Positions 1 to 7,785 are shown, counted from the stretch's first letter. The stretch is 8,675 nt of DNA from Oscillospiraceae bacterium (GCA_003512525.1 DOQG01000008.1:18228-26902); one strand, 5' to 3'. The notes: generated from the sequence alone by a model not told the origin. Translations and numbers: made by a program.

Positions 1-3000
1 CTATCGCTACCGATTTAACGCCTATGCCGGCATCGCCTTTTTCTCCTGTTACTTTTCCGAGATCAAGTACAGAGTCATCGGTCAGAGTAATGATCAGTTT
101 TCCGTCTTCGTCAATGACAACGGATTTCACACCTACTCCCGTGTCACCTGTATCACCCTTTACATCTGTCACTATGACAGTAAGGAGTATATCGCTGTCT
201 ACAGTAAATGTTATTTCATTTTTGTTTGTTTCGGAAAGCAGTTCGCCGCCGATGTACCAGCCCTTGAGAATAAAGGTCGGGTCAAGTGTCACGGTTGCTG
301 TAAGCTGTGTTCCCTCAAGGAGCTTGTCGCCGGTAGAGATCTTTTCTTTACCGTTTTTAACCGAAAGGATACAGCCCTCAATAGTTTTGGGGAATGTAAC
401 AGTATATTCCGGTATCTTCTCGATTTTTACCGTAATGTTTGTATTTGCCTTGATAGCACCTATCTTATAGGTATAGCTGCCGTCGCCGTTGTCGATCCAT
501 GTAGCCGTGTCTGCAAGGCGGTAGTTTTCATTCGGCTTAACTGTAACGGTGATCTCATCTGCGTAGCGAACGGTATTACCGCTTACAAAATCTTCGTTTC
601 CGTTTTTAACAGTCATATCGGCATTTTCGATGCTGTCTACTGTAACCGTATATTGCTCGATTTCGGTGAAATACACCTGAATGTCGGTTTTGGTATCCAT
701 AACGATTTCATAGTCATACTGACTGTACAGCTTATCATCGGTTGTTACGGTGTCGACCTTGTCGTCACGGGTAATGACGAGCTTCTGCACTCTGTAATTT
801 TCTGCCGCCTGTGCGGTAAGAACAATTTTTGTGCCGACAATAACACCCGTACCCGACTGATAACCCTGCTTGGTTGCCACTGCACCTGTCTGTTCGCCGC
901 TTGCGGCAGAATAGGTCAGCTTTAAACGAACAGGAACATCAAATTCTGCGCCGATCTCAGTGTCCTTTGTAATAGTCATAGTGAAGCTTTCGCCGCTTTG
1001 ACCCTCGGCGTCGCCTGTCCACGCGCGGAATTTGCAGTCTGCGTCAGCTTTGACAGTGAATGTCAGTTCACAATCAACAGGAACATACACGCTGTTGTTG
1101 TCATTCAGCTCTATAATATCGCCGTTTGCGTCGGTGATCTCTATTGTACCGCCCTCTGCGGGGATATTTACCTTTACCTGCTTGCCGATTTCAGAAAGAG
1201 AAGCAAATTCTGCTTCAACAGTGTATTCTTTCGATGCCAATCTCAGCGTATAGGTGTCTGAGCCTGCGGCATCTATGGTTACGGTATTATTATCCGCATC
1301 GGTGATCTTCCACGATTTCAGTCCGTAGCCGTTTTTCGGTACTGCGGCAAATGTTACATCATCGGTGACTGTGCCACCGGGAGCGCTCAGCGGAGCATCT
1401 CCCACTGTCGCACTGACCGTACCTATTACCGCGCCGTCTGCCGTATATGTATCGGTAAATGTGACCTGAGCGGAAGTTACCGCACGCTCGGTTGAAACCT
1501 GAATATTTGCTTCACCGTTCAGGGTAAAGGCACATTCGATAGTTCCGTCTGCTTCCGGCGTGAATATCATTGATTCTCCGCCGTTGTCAAGCGTCATGGA
1601 TACAAGCTTATACAACTCGCTCTTTGGGGTGACCTTTACCTTGATGATCTCGCTCTCGCTTATCTCATCTCCCGACTTGATCTCAACATTACCGAGATGG
1701 CGCACCTTGATGTCGGCGGCATCTTCGTTATCGACAGAGTAGTTGACCTTATAGTCTTTCTTTGCCGTTGTAACCTCGGCGATATTCGACCATGTGCTTT
1801 CATTTTCTTTGCCGTCCACCTTGCAAACGGAGGTAACAACAAAGCTAAAGTCGGTGTTGGTTTTCAGATTTTCAATGTCATAGTATGTTGTACCGGCAGA
1901 GAGCAGCTCGGAGATCTTCGTATACTCGCCGTTTTCAATGCTGTACACATAGTAGCCCTCTACCTCCGGCCAACCGGGAGTCTTGTCGGGCTGAGACCAT
2001 GTAAGGCGCACTGCATCATCTGCGAACAGTTCAGCTTCCAGATCATCTACCGCAGGAGCGGGTGTGCTGACATTTGACAGGCTGTAGCCGATAAAGACAG
2101 TCTTGTTGCCTTCCTCACCGTAGAGGTGACGGAACCACTGTCCCAGCGTCCAGTCGAATGTGTACTGCGTGTAAATGCTTGCGGGGATTCCCTCCTCGGC
2201 AAGAGCAGGACCGTCAATATCATTGACTGCACCGATGCACCCCTGCGAGGAGGTTTTCGTGGTCGAAACGCCCGAACCGTTGCTGTAGCTCAGACTGGTT
2301 TCAAAACCAACATCATGCGAGAATAGTATACCATCGCCGAATACACCGAAGCTGATGGAGAAGTTGAAGTAAAATCCGTGAGAAATCTCCTCAGAAACCG
2401 ATTTGATATTGCTCTTTGAATAGGAAACCTCATTCAGACCTCCCGCATAGCCCAGACGGATAGTGTTCTGGCTGAGCTGCTGAGCGCCGAGTGCACTGTA
2501 TGCGCCCCAGCCCAGCTGATTGTACATATAAGGGTTGCCCTCGTTGCCGTTCAGCCAGTTTTCCTCTTCGTTGATCTGCTCAAGGGGATAATAGCAGGCT
2601 TCGTCTTTGGAAGTCTTATCCGACTCCTTAGTGATGGTGCGATTGCCCTTTTTCTCCATATAGGAGTTGTATTCTTCGGCAAAGCTGTTGTAGTCGTCAA
2701 TGCTCATCTGCTGATACACCGGTTGCTGTGGGATAGACAGGCTTATTGCCGTTTCGTCCGACCACTTGCCGTTTTCATCCAGCACCTCATAGCAGTAAAT
2801 GAATACCGGCGTTCTTGCAACGAGTGCCGTATTATACGCCTGCGCCTTGACGGTCATGGCGTATTCGGTTTCCAGTGCTTCGGAAAAGCTCTTGCTCCAT
2901 TCAAGAGAATAGCCGGCAGAGATCTCCAACTCAAAAGGCGCAAACAGTCCGCCGTATTTGTAGGACATACCCACGCTGTAGGAAACGTTTTTTGAGGAGG

Positions 3001-5047
3001 ACTGCTCCAGCTCGTAGCTTTCGGTTATGGTATAGTCAGTTTCGTTATTAGCCGAGTCGCCCAGTGCCGCAAAGTAGGGTGCCGCCTGCATGACCGCCTT
3101 GACCTCTGGGTCGCTGTAGGCGTAGCTTACGCCCTTATATCGGGCGATAACGCCGTCCTGGTCACGGTCGCAGGCAGTCAGCAGTACCTGTGCACCACAG
3201 CCATAGTTGCCGCCGTTCGCATTGTTTGGTCCCCAATTGCTTTGTATTGTTGTTTTGAATCCGGTCGCAGTGCCGTAATCGTCGTTAGAATCGCTATATA
3301 CGCCGGTGATCATACCCTTTTTGAAGGAATAAACATCGTCCTTGTCTCGGCAGGAAGCAATAAACACGATCTGCTCTCTGCCGGCGGTATTTCCGTCAAA
3401 ATTACCCACGGCAACCGAGCGGAACAATTCTTCCTTGCCGCCAAGTCCATCGGTGAACTGGAATCCACTTACCGAATAGCCCCTGGAAGAAACTGCATCA
3501 AACTGACCAGCGGTAGCGCTGTATGTATAGATTGAGCCATTGAGAAAGAGGTAGTCAGCTACGGCACTGCCGTCGAAAGCGACCGCCTCTGCGGTTGTAT
3601 ACAAGACAATCTTGTCATCGCAGCTTTCCTGCGTCCATTTATTGGAGTTCATGGTCTTTACAGCGCCTTGCACAAAGCCTTTGTTATGATTGTTGAGAAG
3701 CACAGAGTATGCAAATTTTTCTTCATTCTGGAGTATAAGACCTCCTATAATTGCCGATATGGAATTATTTGGGTCTACCGTGCCGCTCTTTTCTACTCCG
3801 ACAACAGCGAGGTCCTCGTAGCCGTCGTTGTTGAAGTCGCCGCTGACGAGTGAAACGGCGTCGATGGTCGTAGCACTATATTTGCCGTTACTGTCCGGCT
3901 GAGTTTTATCCATTATATTGTAAACTTCGTCGGCTCTTTGATCGACGATACTGTCAGACAAATTTGAGTTATAGCCCGTCCTAGTGCCATATTTTATCTT
4001 GAGCTGCGGTGTCAAATAACCCAGATTCTCTTCACGCGCGAGCTCACTGATAGGAAGAGATAAAACGGCGAGATCGTCAATGCCATCACCGTTAAAGTCG
4101 CCGACGCGCATTCGGACATACAGTTTGCTAATATGGTTGTATTCGGAATCACTTGATCGGATATAATCCAAAGTACCCCCGCCGTTTTGTGTATGATACC
4201 GCTTGATATATTCATCGTGAAGCAGCCTGTCTCCGATTTCGTTGTATCCCTGACTGTTTTCTGTGTTGCTACGCATTGTTAAGGTGCCGTTGTCAAAGGA
4301 ATATTCCTTGATAAAGCAGCCAAGATTATTATTCCTTTCGGAGTTATTTACATCGAAAATTTTCCCTATAGAGGTACTGCTGTTCGGCACATAGACGATA
4401 ATGGTGTCTTTACCGTCGTTGTCAAAGTCACCCGCCGCAACCGTGATCAGGTTGTTGGAGTAGTAGTTTTCCACCACAAGATTACCTTTGTTATCATAGA
4501 TCCACTCCATTTCGCCGACTACCTGTGAGCCGACAAAACGGTTGTTTACCGCATCGTAAACATGGGCATAGACCTTTCGGTCGCCGCGGTTCAGACCAAC
4601 ATATACAATGTGGTCGCGCCGTCCCGTGCCGTATGGGTCAAATGCCACAGCCTGCATATAGGCATAGTTGCTGAAAGCACTTATATCCACATTGGGCAGT
4701 GAACTGTCCGAGGCGGTGTTGCTATTGGATATAAAGCTTTGCAGGCTGTTAGCTGTACCTACATCTGCTATTTTGCCTGTGGTGCGACCGGTATATGTCT
4801 CAAAGTAAATCAGCTCATTCTGCTCCACCATAGCAAACGGGTGGTCAACATCGTAGCCGTAGGGGTTAGTCGTCTTGTCGTACCCCGCGGGGACGGTGTT
4901 TTTCATCAGCGAATTTGCCGCATCCGATGAAAAGGTCGGACTGTCCGAGCCGTCCTCGGCAAATGACGAAAACGGCAGACTTGCGGCTATCATCGCAACA
5001 GCCAGCACCGCACTTATCGCTCGTCGAAAAATGAATTTCTTGTTCAT
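1..5047 (-). CDS. Giant secreted multidomain surface protein (FG-GAP-like propeller, FnIII, beta-repeats, collagen-like stalk), C-terminus outside window
   Basis: The frame stays open for 1682 codons from ATG at 5047 to the left edge; I checked every codon for stops. AAGGAG (5056-5061) lies 8 nt before this ATG, which fixes the start. Residues 1-30 form a Sec signal peptide (MNKK, RR, hydrophobic core, likely cleavage after Ser-Phe-Ala30). Residues about 130-640 hold FG-GAP-like blades with calcium-loop motifs: DFDNDGKD at 207, DFNGDGIDD at 317, DFNNDGYED at 404, a degenerate NFDGN at 549 and DRDQDG at 627. Residues 640-990 are an unassigned region with two amphipathic beta stretches (about 688-735 and 876-936). 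Residues 992-1095 are a fibronectin type III domain. Residues 1097-1629 contain about six InlB-B/Flg_new-like beta modules, each with a YTVTV or VEAEF-type strand. From 1630 a Gly-x-x collagen-like repeat of 37 residues begins. It is probably a cell-surface or secreted adhesin or effector; any ligand or enzymatic activity is unknown. No catalytic motif or LPXTG anchor is visible, but the C-terminus is missing. Confidence 0.93.
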   Translation of the reverse strand, partial: MNKKFIFRRAISAVLAVAMIAASLPFSSFAEDGSDSPTFSSDAANSLMKNTVPAGYDKTTNPYGYDVDHPFAMVEQNELIYFETYTGRTTGKIADVGTANSLQSFISNSNTASDSSLPNVDISAFSNYAYMQAVAFDPYGTGRRDHIVYVGLNRGDRKVYAHVYDAVNNRFVGSQVVGEMEWIYDNKGNLVVENYYSNNLITVAAGDFDNDGKDTIIVYVPNSSTSIGKIFDVNNSERNNNLGCFIKEYSFDNGTLTMRSNTENSQGYNEIGDRLLHDEYIKRYHTQNGGGTLDYIRSSDSEYNHISKLYVRMRVGDFNGDGIDDLAVLSLPISELAREENLGYLTPQLKIKYGTRTGYNSNLSDSIVDQRADEVYNIMDKTQPDSNGKYSATTIDAVSLVSGDFNNDGYEDLAVVGVEKSGTVDPNNSISAIIGGLILQNEEKFAYSVLLNNHNKGFVQGAVKTMNSNKWTQESCDDKIVLYTTAEAVAFDGSAVADYLFLNGSIYTYSATAGQFDAVSSRGYSVSGFQFTDGLGGKEELFRSVAVGNFDGNTAGREQIVFIASCRDKDDVYSFKKGMITGVYSDSNDDYGTATGFKTTIQSNWGPNNANGGNYGCGAQVLLTACDRDQDGVIARYKGVSYAYSDPEVKAVMQAAPYFAALGDSANNETDYTITESYELEQSSSKNVSYSVGMSYKYGGLFAPFELEISAGYSLEWSKSFSEALETEYAMTVKAQAYNTALVARTPVFIYCYEVLDENGKWSDETAISLSIPQQPVYQQMSIDDYNSFAEEYNSYMEKKGNRTITKESDKTSKDEACYYPLEQINEEENWLNGNEGNPYMYNQLGWGAYSALGAQQLSQNTIRLGYAGGLNEVSYSKSNIKSVSEEISHGFYFNFSISFGVFGDGILFSHDVGFETSLSYSNGSGVSTTKTSSQGCIGAVNDIDGPALAEEGIPASIYTQYTFDWTLGQWFRHLYGEEGNKTVFIGYSLSNVSTPAPAVDDLEAELFADDAVRLTWSQPDKTPGWPEVEGYYVYSIENGEYTKISELLSAGTTYYDIENLKTNTDFSFVVTSVCKVDGKENESTWSNIAEVTTAKKDYKVNYSVDNEDAADIKVRHLGNVEIKSGDEISESEIIKVKVTPKSELYKLVSMTLDNGGESMIFTPEADGTIECAFTLNGEANIQVSTERAVTSAQVTFTDTYTADGAVIGTVSATVGDAPLSAPGGTVTDDVTFAAVPKNGYGLKSWKITDADNNTVTIDAAGSDTYTLRLASKEYTVEAEFASLSEIGKQVKVNIPAEGGTIEITDANGDIIELNDNNSVYVPVDCELTFTVKADADCKFRAWTGDAEGQSGESFTMTITKDTEIGAEFDVPVRLKLTYSAASGEQTGAVATKQGYQSGTGVIVGTKIVLTAQAAENYRVQKLVITRDDKVDTVTTDDKLYSQYDYEIVMDTKTDIQVYFTEIEQYTVTVDSIENADMTVKNGNEDFVSGNTVRYADEITVTVKPNENYRLADTATWIDNGDGSYTYKIGAIKANTNITVKIEKIPEYTVTFPKTIEGCILSVKNGKEKISTGDKLLEGTQLTATVTLDPTFILKGWYIGGELLSETNKNEITFTVDSDILLTVIVTDVKGDTGDTGVGVKSVVIDEDGKLIITLTDDSVLDLGKVTGEKGDAGIGVKSVAI

Positions 5048-5055
5048 AGTTCATA

Positions 5056-5061
5056 CTCCTT
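5056..5061 (-). promoter_or_regulatory. Ribosome binding site of the giant secreted protein
   Basis: On the minus strand this reads AAGGAG, 8 nt before the ATG at 5047. It selects that ATG over the out-of-frame ATG at 5054, which is too close to the site and opens only a 62-codon frame. Confidence 0.85.
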
Positions 5062-5132
5062 CAAAATCGGGTTTACCGCATACAGCGGCAGAATAGAAAA
5101 TAAAAAAATGAGTCATATAGCTCTTATTAAAT

Positions 5133-5141
5133 ATTATATCA
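5133..5141 (-). promoter_or_regulatory. Extended -10 promoter of the giant secreted protein gene, no recognisable -35
   Basis: On the minus strand this is TGATATAAT, a consensus -10 with the TGn extension. The position 17 bp upstream (5156-5161) reads CGCCCG, which has no resemblance to TTGACA. A strong -10 with no -35 is typical of activator-dependent promoters. The direct repeat at 5162-5192 lies immediately upstream, where an activator touching polymerase would sit. Expected transcription start is near 5126, giving a leader of about 80 nt. Confidence 0.6.
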
Positions 5142-5161
5142 TAATGCGGAGATTTCGGGCG

Positions 5162-5192
5162 TGTCGTTTACGCTGTATTGTTGTCGTTTACG
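5162..5192. promoter_or_regulatory. Tandem direct repeat, candidate operator for the LytTR response regulator
   Basis: TGTCGTTTACG occurs perfectly at 5162-5172 and again at 5182-5192, a 20-bp period, close to two helical turns. LytTR regulators such as AgrA and ComE bind pairs of roughly 9-bp direct repeats about 21 bp apart with a GTT core, so geometry and core fit. Flanking bases do not match the AgrA consensus exactly. The repeat lies at about -36 to -66 relative to the predicted start of the giant protein gene. An imperfect inverted third copy, GTCGTTTG on the minus strand, lies at 5227-5234 and overlaps the kinase -35. Assignment to the nearby regulator is inference. Confidence 0.6.
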
Positions 5193-5222
5193 TCGCAGAG
5201 AATTACACAAATAAAATATCGC

Positions 5223-5251
5223 TTGTCAAACGACGGATTTTAATGTAAAAT
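5223..5251 (+). promoter_or_regulatory. Sigma-A-type promoter of the histidine kinase gene
   Basis: TTGTCA at 5223-5228 (5 of 6 consensus bases), a 17-bp spacer, and TAAAAT at 5246-5251 (5 of 6). The predicted start is near 5258, about 50 nt before the kinase ATG at 5309. The -35 is embedded in the inverted imperfect copy of the putative operator repeat, so the regulator could also affect this promoter. Confidence 0.6.
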
Positions 5252-5308
5252 AGTATACGGACAATCGGCACAATGAATTTTACTGTAAACGGGAGGTTTC
5301 TCGTCATA

Positions 5309-6967
5309 ATGGAGAACAATATACAAAAATCTTTACGGTGGATATGCACGGCACTGTTTCCGATCCTTTGCATCGGAATGATATGGTTTTTGCAGAATTT
5401 CACTAAGCTTGATACATCTATACAATATATAGACTGGCAAACTGCCGTCAAAATCGGACAAGATGATTCGCTCACCGAGCTTGACTATTCCGTACCACCT
5501 GAAACAGGTGAAAGGTTTCGGCTTGAAACAGTCATTCCCGCAAACAGCAAATACGGTAATCTGGTATTTGAAACGGCAGGAATGAATCTGACGGTCAGCA
5601 TAGACGAAAAAGCGGTGTGGCAGTCCGAGACACTTGTACCCGAGGGGGCGGCAGGGCAGGCCCAGGCGATTATTCCGCTGCCGCTTAATACCGAATGTAA
5701 GCTTACCGTTATCGGCACGGTGACCGACACGACAAGCATTATTTTCCCGCCTTTTCCACGCTTTGTGCCTGTAGATGCGGAAGAAATCGAAAGCTACGCC
5801 TATGCGAATTATTACAGCATTCCAGCAGGTGCGACCGCTTTCATATCGCTGATGATCGCAGGTCTGTTTCTTTTGGGAATTGCGCGCAAAAATGCTGATT
5901 GGAGTCTGATACCGCTTTTCCTCGCCTCTGTGGGGCTTACTATGCAATGGATCACCAAAGGAATGGGACATCATTTTCTCGATGACGGATTGGTCGATTT
6001 CCTTAATCGGCAGGAAATAGGCATTCTGTTGCTTGTGCTTTTGATAGTATATCTTGTGATGAACAGACAACGTAAATTCTGGAAATACTTTGGGGTTTCC
6101 GCCGCCGTAAGTGCCGTTACATTGGCTGTCGCATACATGGTATCGTTTTTCACAAACAGCCGCCTTTCAAAATATATCGGCAGGCTGATCTCAGATGTCA
6201 CGGAGTTTTATGATTATTCAGGGCTTCTGTATTGGATCACCGTCTGGACAGTCGCCGTATGTGCGGTCATCTCCGCCTATGCCGTAACACGTTCGATCAT
6301 TTCGCAGCAGATGGAAGCCAAAACGCTCCGTCTGCGCAACGAGCTTATCATGAACAGCTATCATGCGATAGAAAGCAAGGTGACCGACAGCGCCGCCATT
6401 CGCCATGAAATGAAGCATAAAATAATCGCCCTTGACGCACTGTATCAGAAGGGCGATTATAAGACGCTGGGACAGCTGATTGGAGATATAAAACAGCAAA
6501 ACGATCATTTGGCACAAACGCAGTTTACCGAAAATTTCACGGTCAATACGATTTTGCAGGACGCCGCTTACCGTGCGGCACAGTCCGACATCAGATTTGA
6601 TGTGCTCGTTTCTGTTCCGCCGCAGCTGACTGTTGCCGAAAGCGATTTATGCGAGCTTTTGATGAATATGCTTGATAATGCGTTGGAAGCCACCGCGGAG
6701 GTTACCGACGGAAAACGGTTTGTCCGCTTTCAAATTGAAACAAAGAACGGCTTTCTTGCTGTAAAGTGTGAGAATTCATATTCCGGCAAGCACAGACAGG
6801 ACGCGGACGGCAACTATCTCACAACCAAAAATGACGCCGAAACCCACGGCTTCGGCTTAAAGCTGATGAACACCGTCGCCGTGCGTTACCACAGCATACT
6901 GGATATTTTCACTTCGGAGGATCGGATCTTCACCGTGCAGACAGCGCTTAAGCTGCCTAAAAAATAA
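5309..6967 (+). CDS. Membrane sensor histidine kinase, GHKL/AgrC-type (HPK10-like) catalytic region
   Basis: A 552-residue kinase using ATG 5309. GGGAGG at 5291-5296 precedes it by 12 nt, slightly long; the in-frame ATG at 5273 has no ribosome site and would leave about 15 nt of leader. TM1 spans about 11-28. Residues 29-172 are extracytoplasmic, rich in beta strands and jelly-roll-like. Five further helices lie near 173-193, 200-217, 237-251, 261-281 and 306-328, giving six in total and a cytoplasmic C-terminus. A helical linker leads to the H box IRHEMKHK with candidate phospho-acceptor His366, then the N box NMLDNALEA (Asn453, Asp456, Asn457) and the G box HGFGLKLMN (Gly514, Gly516). These fit the Spo0B-like GHKL kinases that partner LytTR regulators; the H box departs from the usual RHD..NH. 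It is not an AgrC quorum receptor by context, since no agrB or agrD is seen. The likely partner is the convergent regulator at 7010-7723. The signal is unknown. Confidence 0.92.
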   Translation: MENNIQKSLRWICTALFPILCIGMIWFLQNFTKLDTSIQYIDWQTAVKIGQDDSLTELDYSVPPETGERFRLETVIPANSKYGNLVFETAGMNLTVSIDEKAVWQSETLVPEGAAGQAQAIIPLPLNTECKLTVIGTVTDTTSIIFPPFPRFVPVDAEEIESYAYANYYSIPAGATAFISLMIAGLFLLGIARKNADWSLIPLFLASVGLTMQWITKGMGHHFLDDGLVDFLNRQEIGILLLVLLIVYLVMNRQRKFWKYFGVSAAVSAVTLAVAYMVSFFTNSRLSKYIGRLISDVTEFYDYSGLLYWITVWTVAVCAVISAYAVTRSIISQQMEAKTLRLRNELIMNSYHAIESKVTDSAAIRHEMKHKIIALDALYQKGDYKTLGQLIGDIKQQNDHLAQTQFTENFTVNTILQDAAYRAAQSDIRFDVLVSVPPQLTVAESDLCELLMNMLDNALEATAEVTDGKRFVRFQIETKNGFLAVKCENSYSGKHRQDADGNYLTTKNDAETHGFGLKLMNTVAVRYHSILDIFTSEDRIFTVQTALKLPKK

Positions 6968-6972
6968 ATATT

Positions 6973-7007
6973 AAGAGGTCACCGCCGAATATAAGCGGTG
7001 ACCTCTT
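6973..7007. terminator. Bidirectional intrinsic terminator between kinase and regulator
   Basis: A perfect 13-bp stem, AAGAGGTCACCGC (6973-6985) paired with 6995-7007, has a 9-nt loop. On the plus strand it is followed by TGTTATTGATTT. On the minus strand it is followed by AATATTTATTTTTT. It starts 5 nt after the kinase stop and ends 2 nt before the regulator stop, so it serves both converging genes. Confidence 0.9.
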
Positions 7008-7009
7008 TG

Positions 7010-7723
7010 TTATTGATTTATATATCGCACAAATGCGCTTTGAAAGGCTTTGTAATAGGCTCTTCCCACCGGGAGCGTTTCGCCGCTTTGCAGAGAAAGC
7101 TCCGTTCTACCGATCTCACGCACCTCATTCAAATTCACAAGATAGCTGTTATGACAGCGGGCAAATTGCCCCGCAGGAAGTTGTTTTTCAAAATCCGAAA
7201 GCGAAAAATAATAGGTGCTGTTACCTGTACTTTGGTGGATTACTATGCTGTGATTATAGCTCTCGACATATCGTATGTCCGAAAAAGATAAATGCACCAG
7301 TTTATTTCCGATGTGAACCACAACGGTTTTCGGTATGTAATTCAGCTTCAGATCAGTGTGGATCGCACTTGCCAGTGCTTCCCGCCGTACAGGCTTTAAG
7401 AGAAAATGAATAGGTTGAACGCCGTATCCTTCGCTAAGATAATCCTCACACGCTGTCACAAAAATGATTGACACCCGATTACCTTTTTCTCTTAAAGAAC
7501 GGGCAAGTTCCATACCCGTCATGCCGTCCATCTGAATATCCAATATCAGCAGGTCAAAGGGGCAGTTTTCGCTGTTAAGCCGTTTTTCAAGCTCTTGAGC
7601 CGAACAAAAAGGCTCAAGCTCATATTCAACACTGTCATCAGTTAAAATATCACTACAAAGAGAACATAAATTTTCTCGTATTATATCATCGTCATCGCAA
7701 ATTGCGATACGGTATGCGTCCAT
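7010..7723 (-). CDS. LytTR-family response regulator (AgrA/VirR-like)
   Basis: A 237-residue protein, the usual length for REC-LytTR regulators. ATG 7723 is chosen because AGGTGA lies a few bases upstream and the protein then begins MDAYRIAICDDDD, the normal REC start; the frame stays open to ATG 7816 but that would add a non-homologous tail encoded by hairpin DNA. REC domain, about 3-120: acidic pocket Asp10-Asp13, phospho-acceptor Asp62 in LLILDIQMDGMTG, switch Thr90 in FVTA, Lys110 in FLLKP. LytTR DNA-binding domain, about 133-237: the family signature FARCHNSYLVNLN followed by LPVGRAYY. It presumably activates transcription from direct repeats. The best local target is the TGTCGTTTACG pair in front of the giant secreted protein gene, and the best partner is the convergent kinase. 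The gene has its own promoters, so kinase and regulator are expressed separately. Confidence 0.95.
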   Translation of the reverse strand: MDAYRIAICDDDDIIRENLCSLCSDILTDDSVEYELEPFCSAQELEKRLNSENCPFDLLILDIQMDGMTGMELARSLREKGNRVSIIFVTACEDYLSEGYGVQPIHFLLKPVRREALASAIHTDLKLNYIPKTVVVHIGNKLVHLSFSDIRYVESYNHSIVIHQSTGNSTYYFSLSDFEKQLPAGQFARCHNSYLVNLNEVREIGRTELSLQSGETLPVGRAYYKAFQSAFVRYINQ

Positions 7724-7754
7724 CTTCTCACCTGCAAATTCGGAATTATTATAT

Positions 7755-7763
7755 GTTATTATA
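7755..7763. repeat. Left copy of 9-bp direct repeat flanking the structured element
   Basis: GTTATTATA, identical to 7918-7926. The pair brackets the hairpin element exactly at its edges, as a target-site duplication would. AT-rich -10 sequence could also give such a match by chance. Confidence 0.55.
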
Positions 7764-7785
7764 CCACAAATCAAATCGGCGTCAG
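7758..7785 (-). promoter_or_regulatory. Proximal promoter candidate of the response regulator
   Basis: On the minus strand the extended -10 TGGTATAAT covers 7758-7766. A weak -35, CTGACG at 7780-7785, lies 16 bp upstream (4 of 6 bases). It would give a leader of about 30 nt to the ATG at 7723. The -10 lies inside the left copy of the GTTATTATA direct repeat. Confidence 0.45.

Noticed and set aside
24..3853. Many plus-strand frames of 60-150 codons
   Set aside because: All lie antisense to the continuous 1682-codon surface protein frame. Their translations are low-complexity or composition-driven.
5273..5308. An upstream in-frame ATG for the kinase
   Set aside because: It has no ribosome site, and the predicted transcript start near 5258 leaves too short a leader. 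ATG 5309 fits better.
4980..5310. An agr-type peptide signal gene near the kinase
   Set aside because: I found no small frame with a ribosome site encoding an AgrD-like peptide, and no AgrB-like membrane protease in the window.
5333..6070. A 245-codon minus-strand open frame inside the kinase gene
   Set aside because: It lies antisense to a kinase with clear motifs, has no ribosome site, and its translation shows no recognisable domain.
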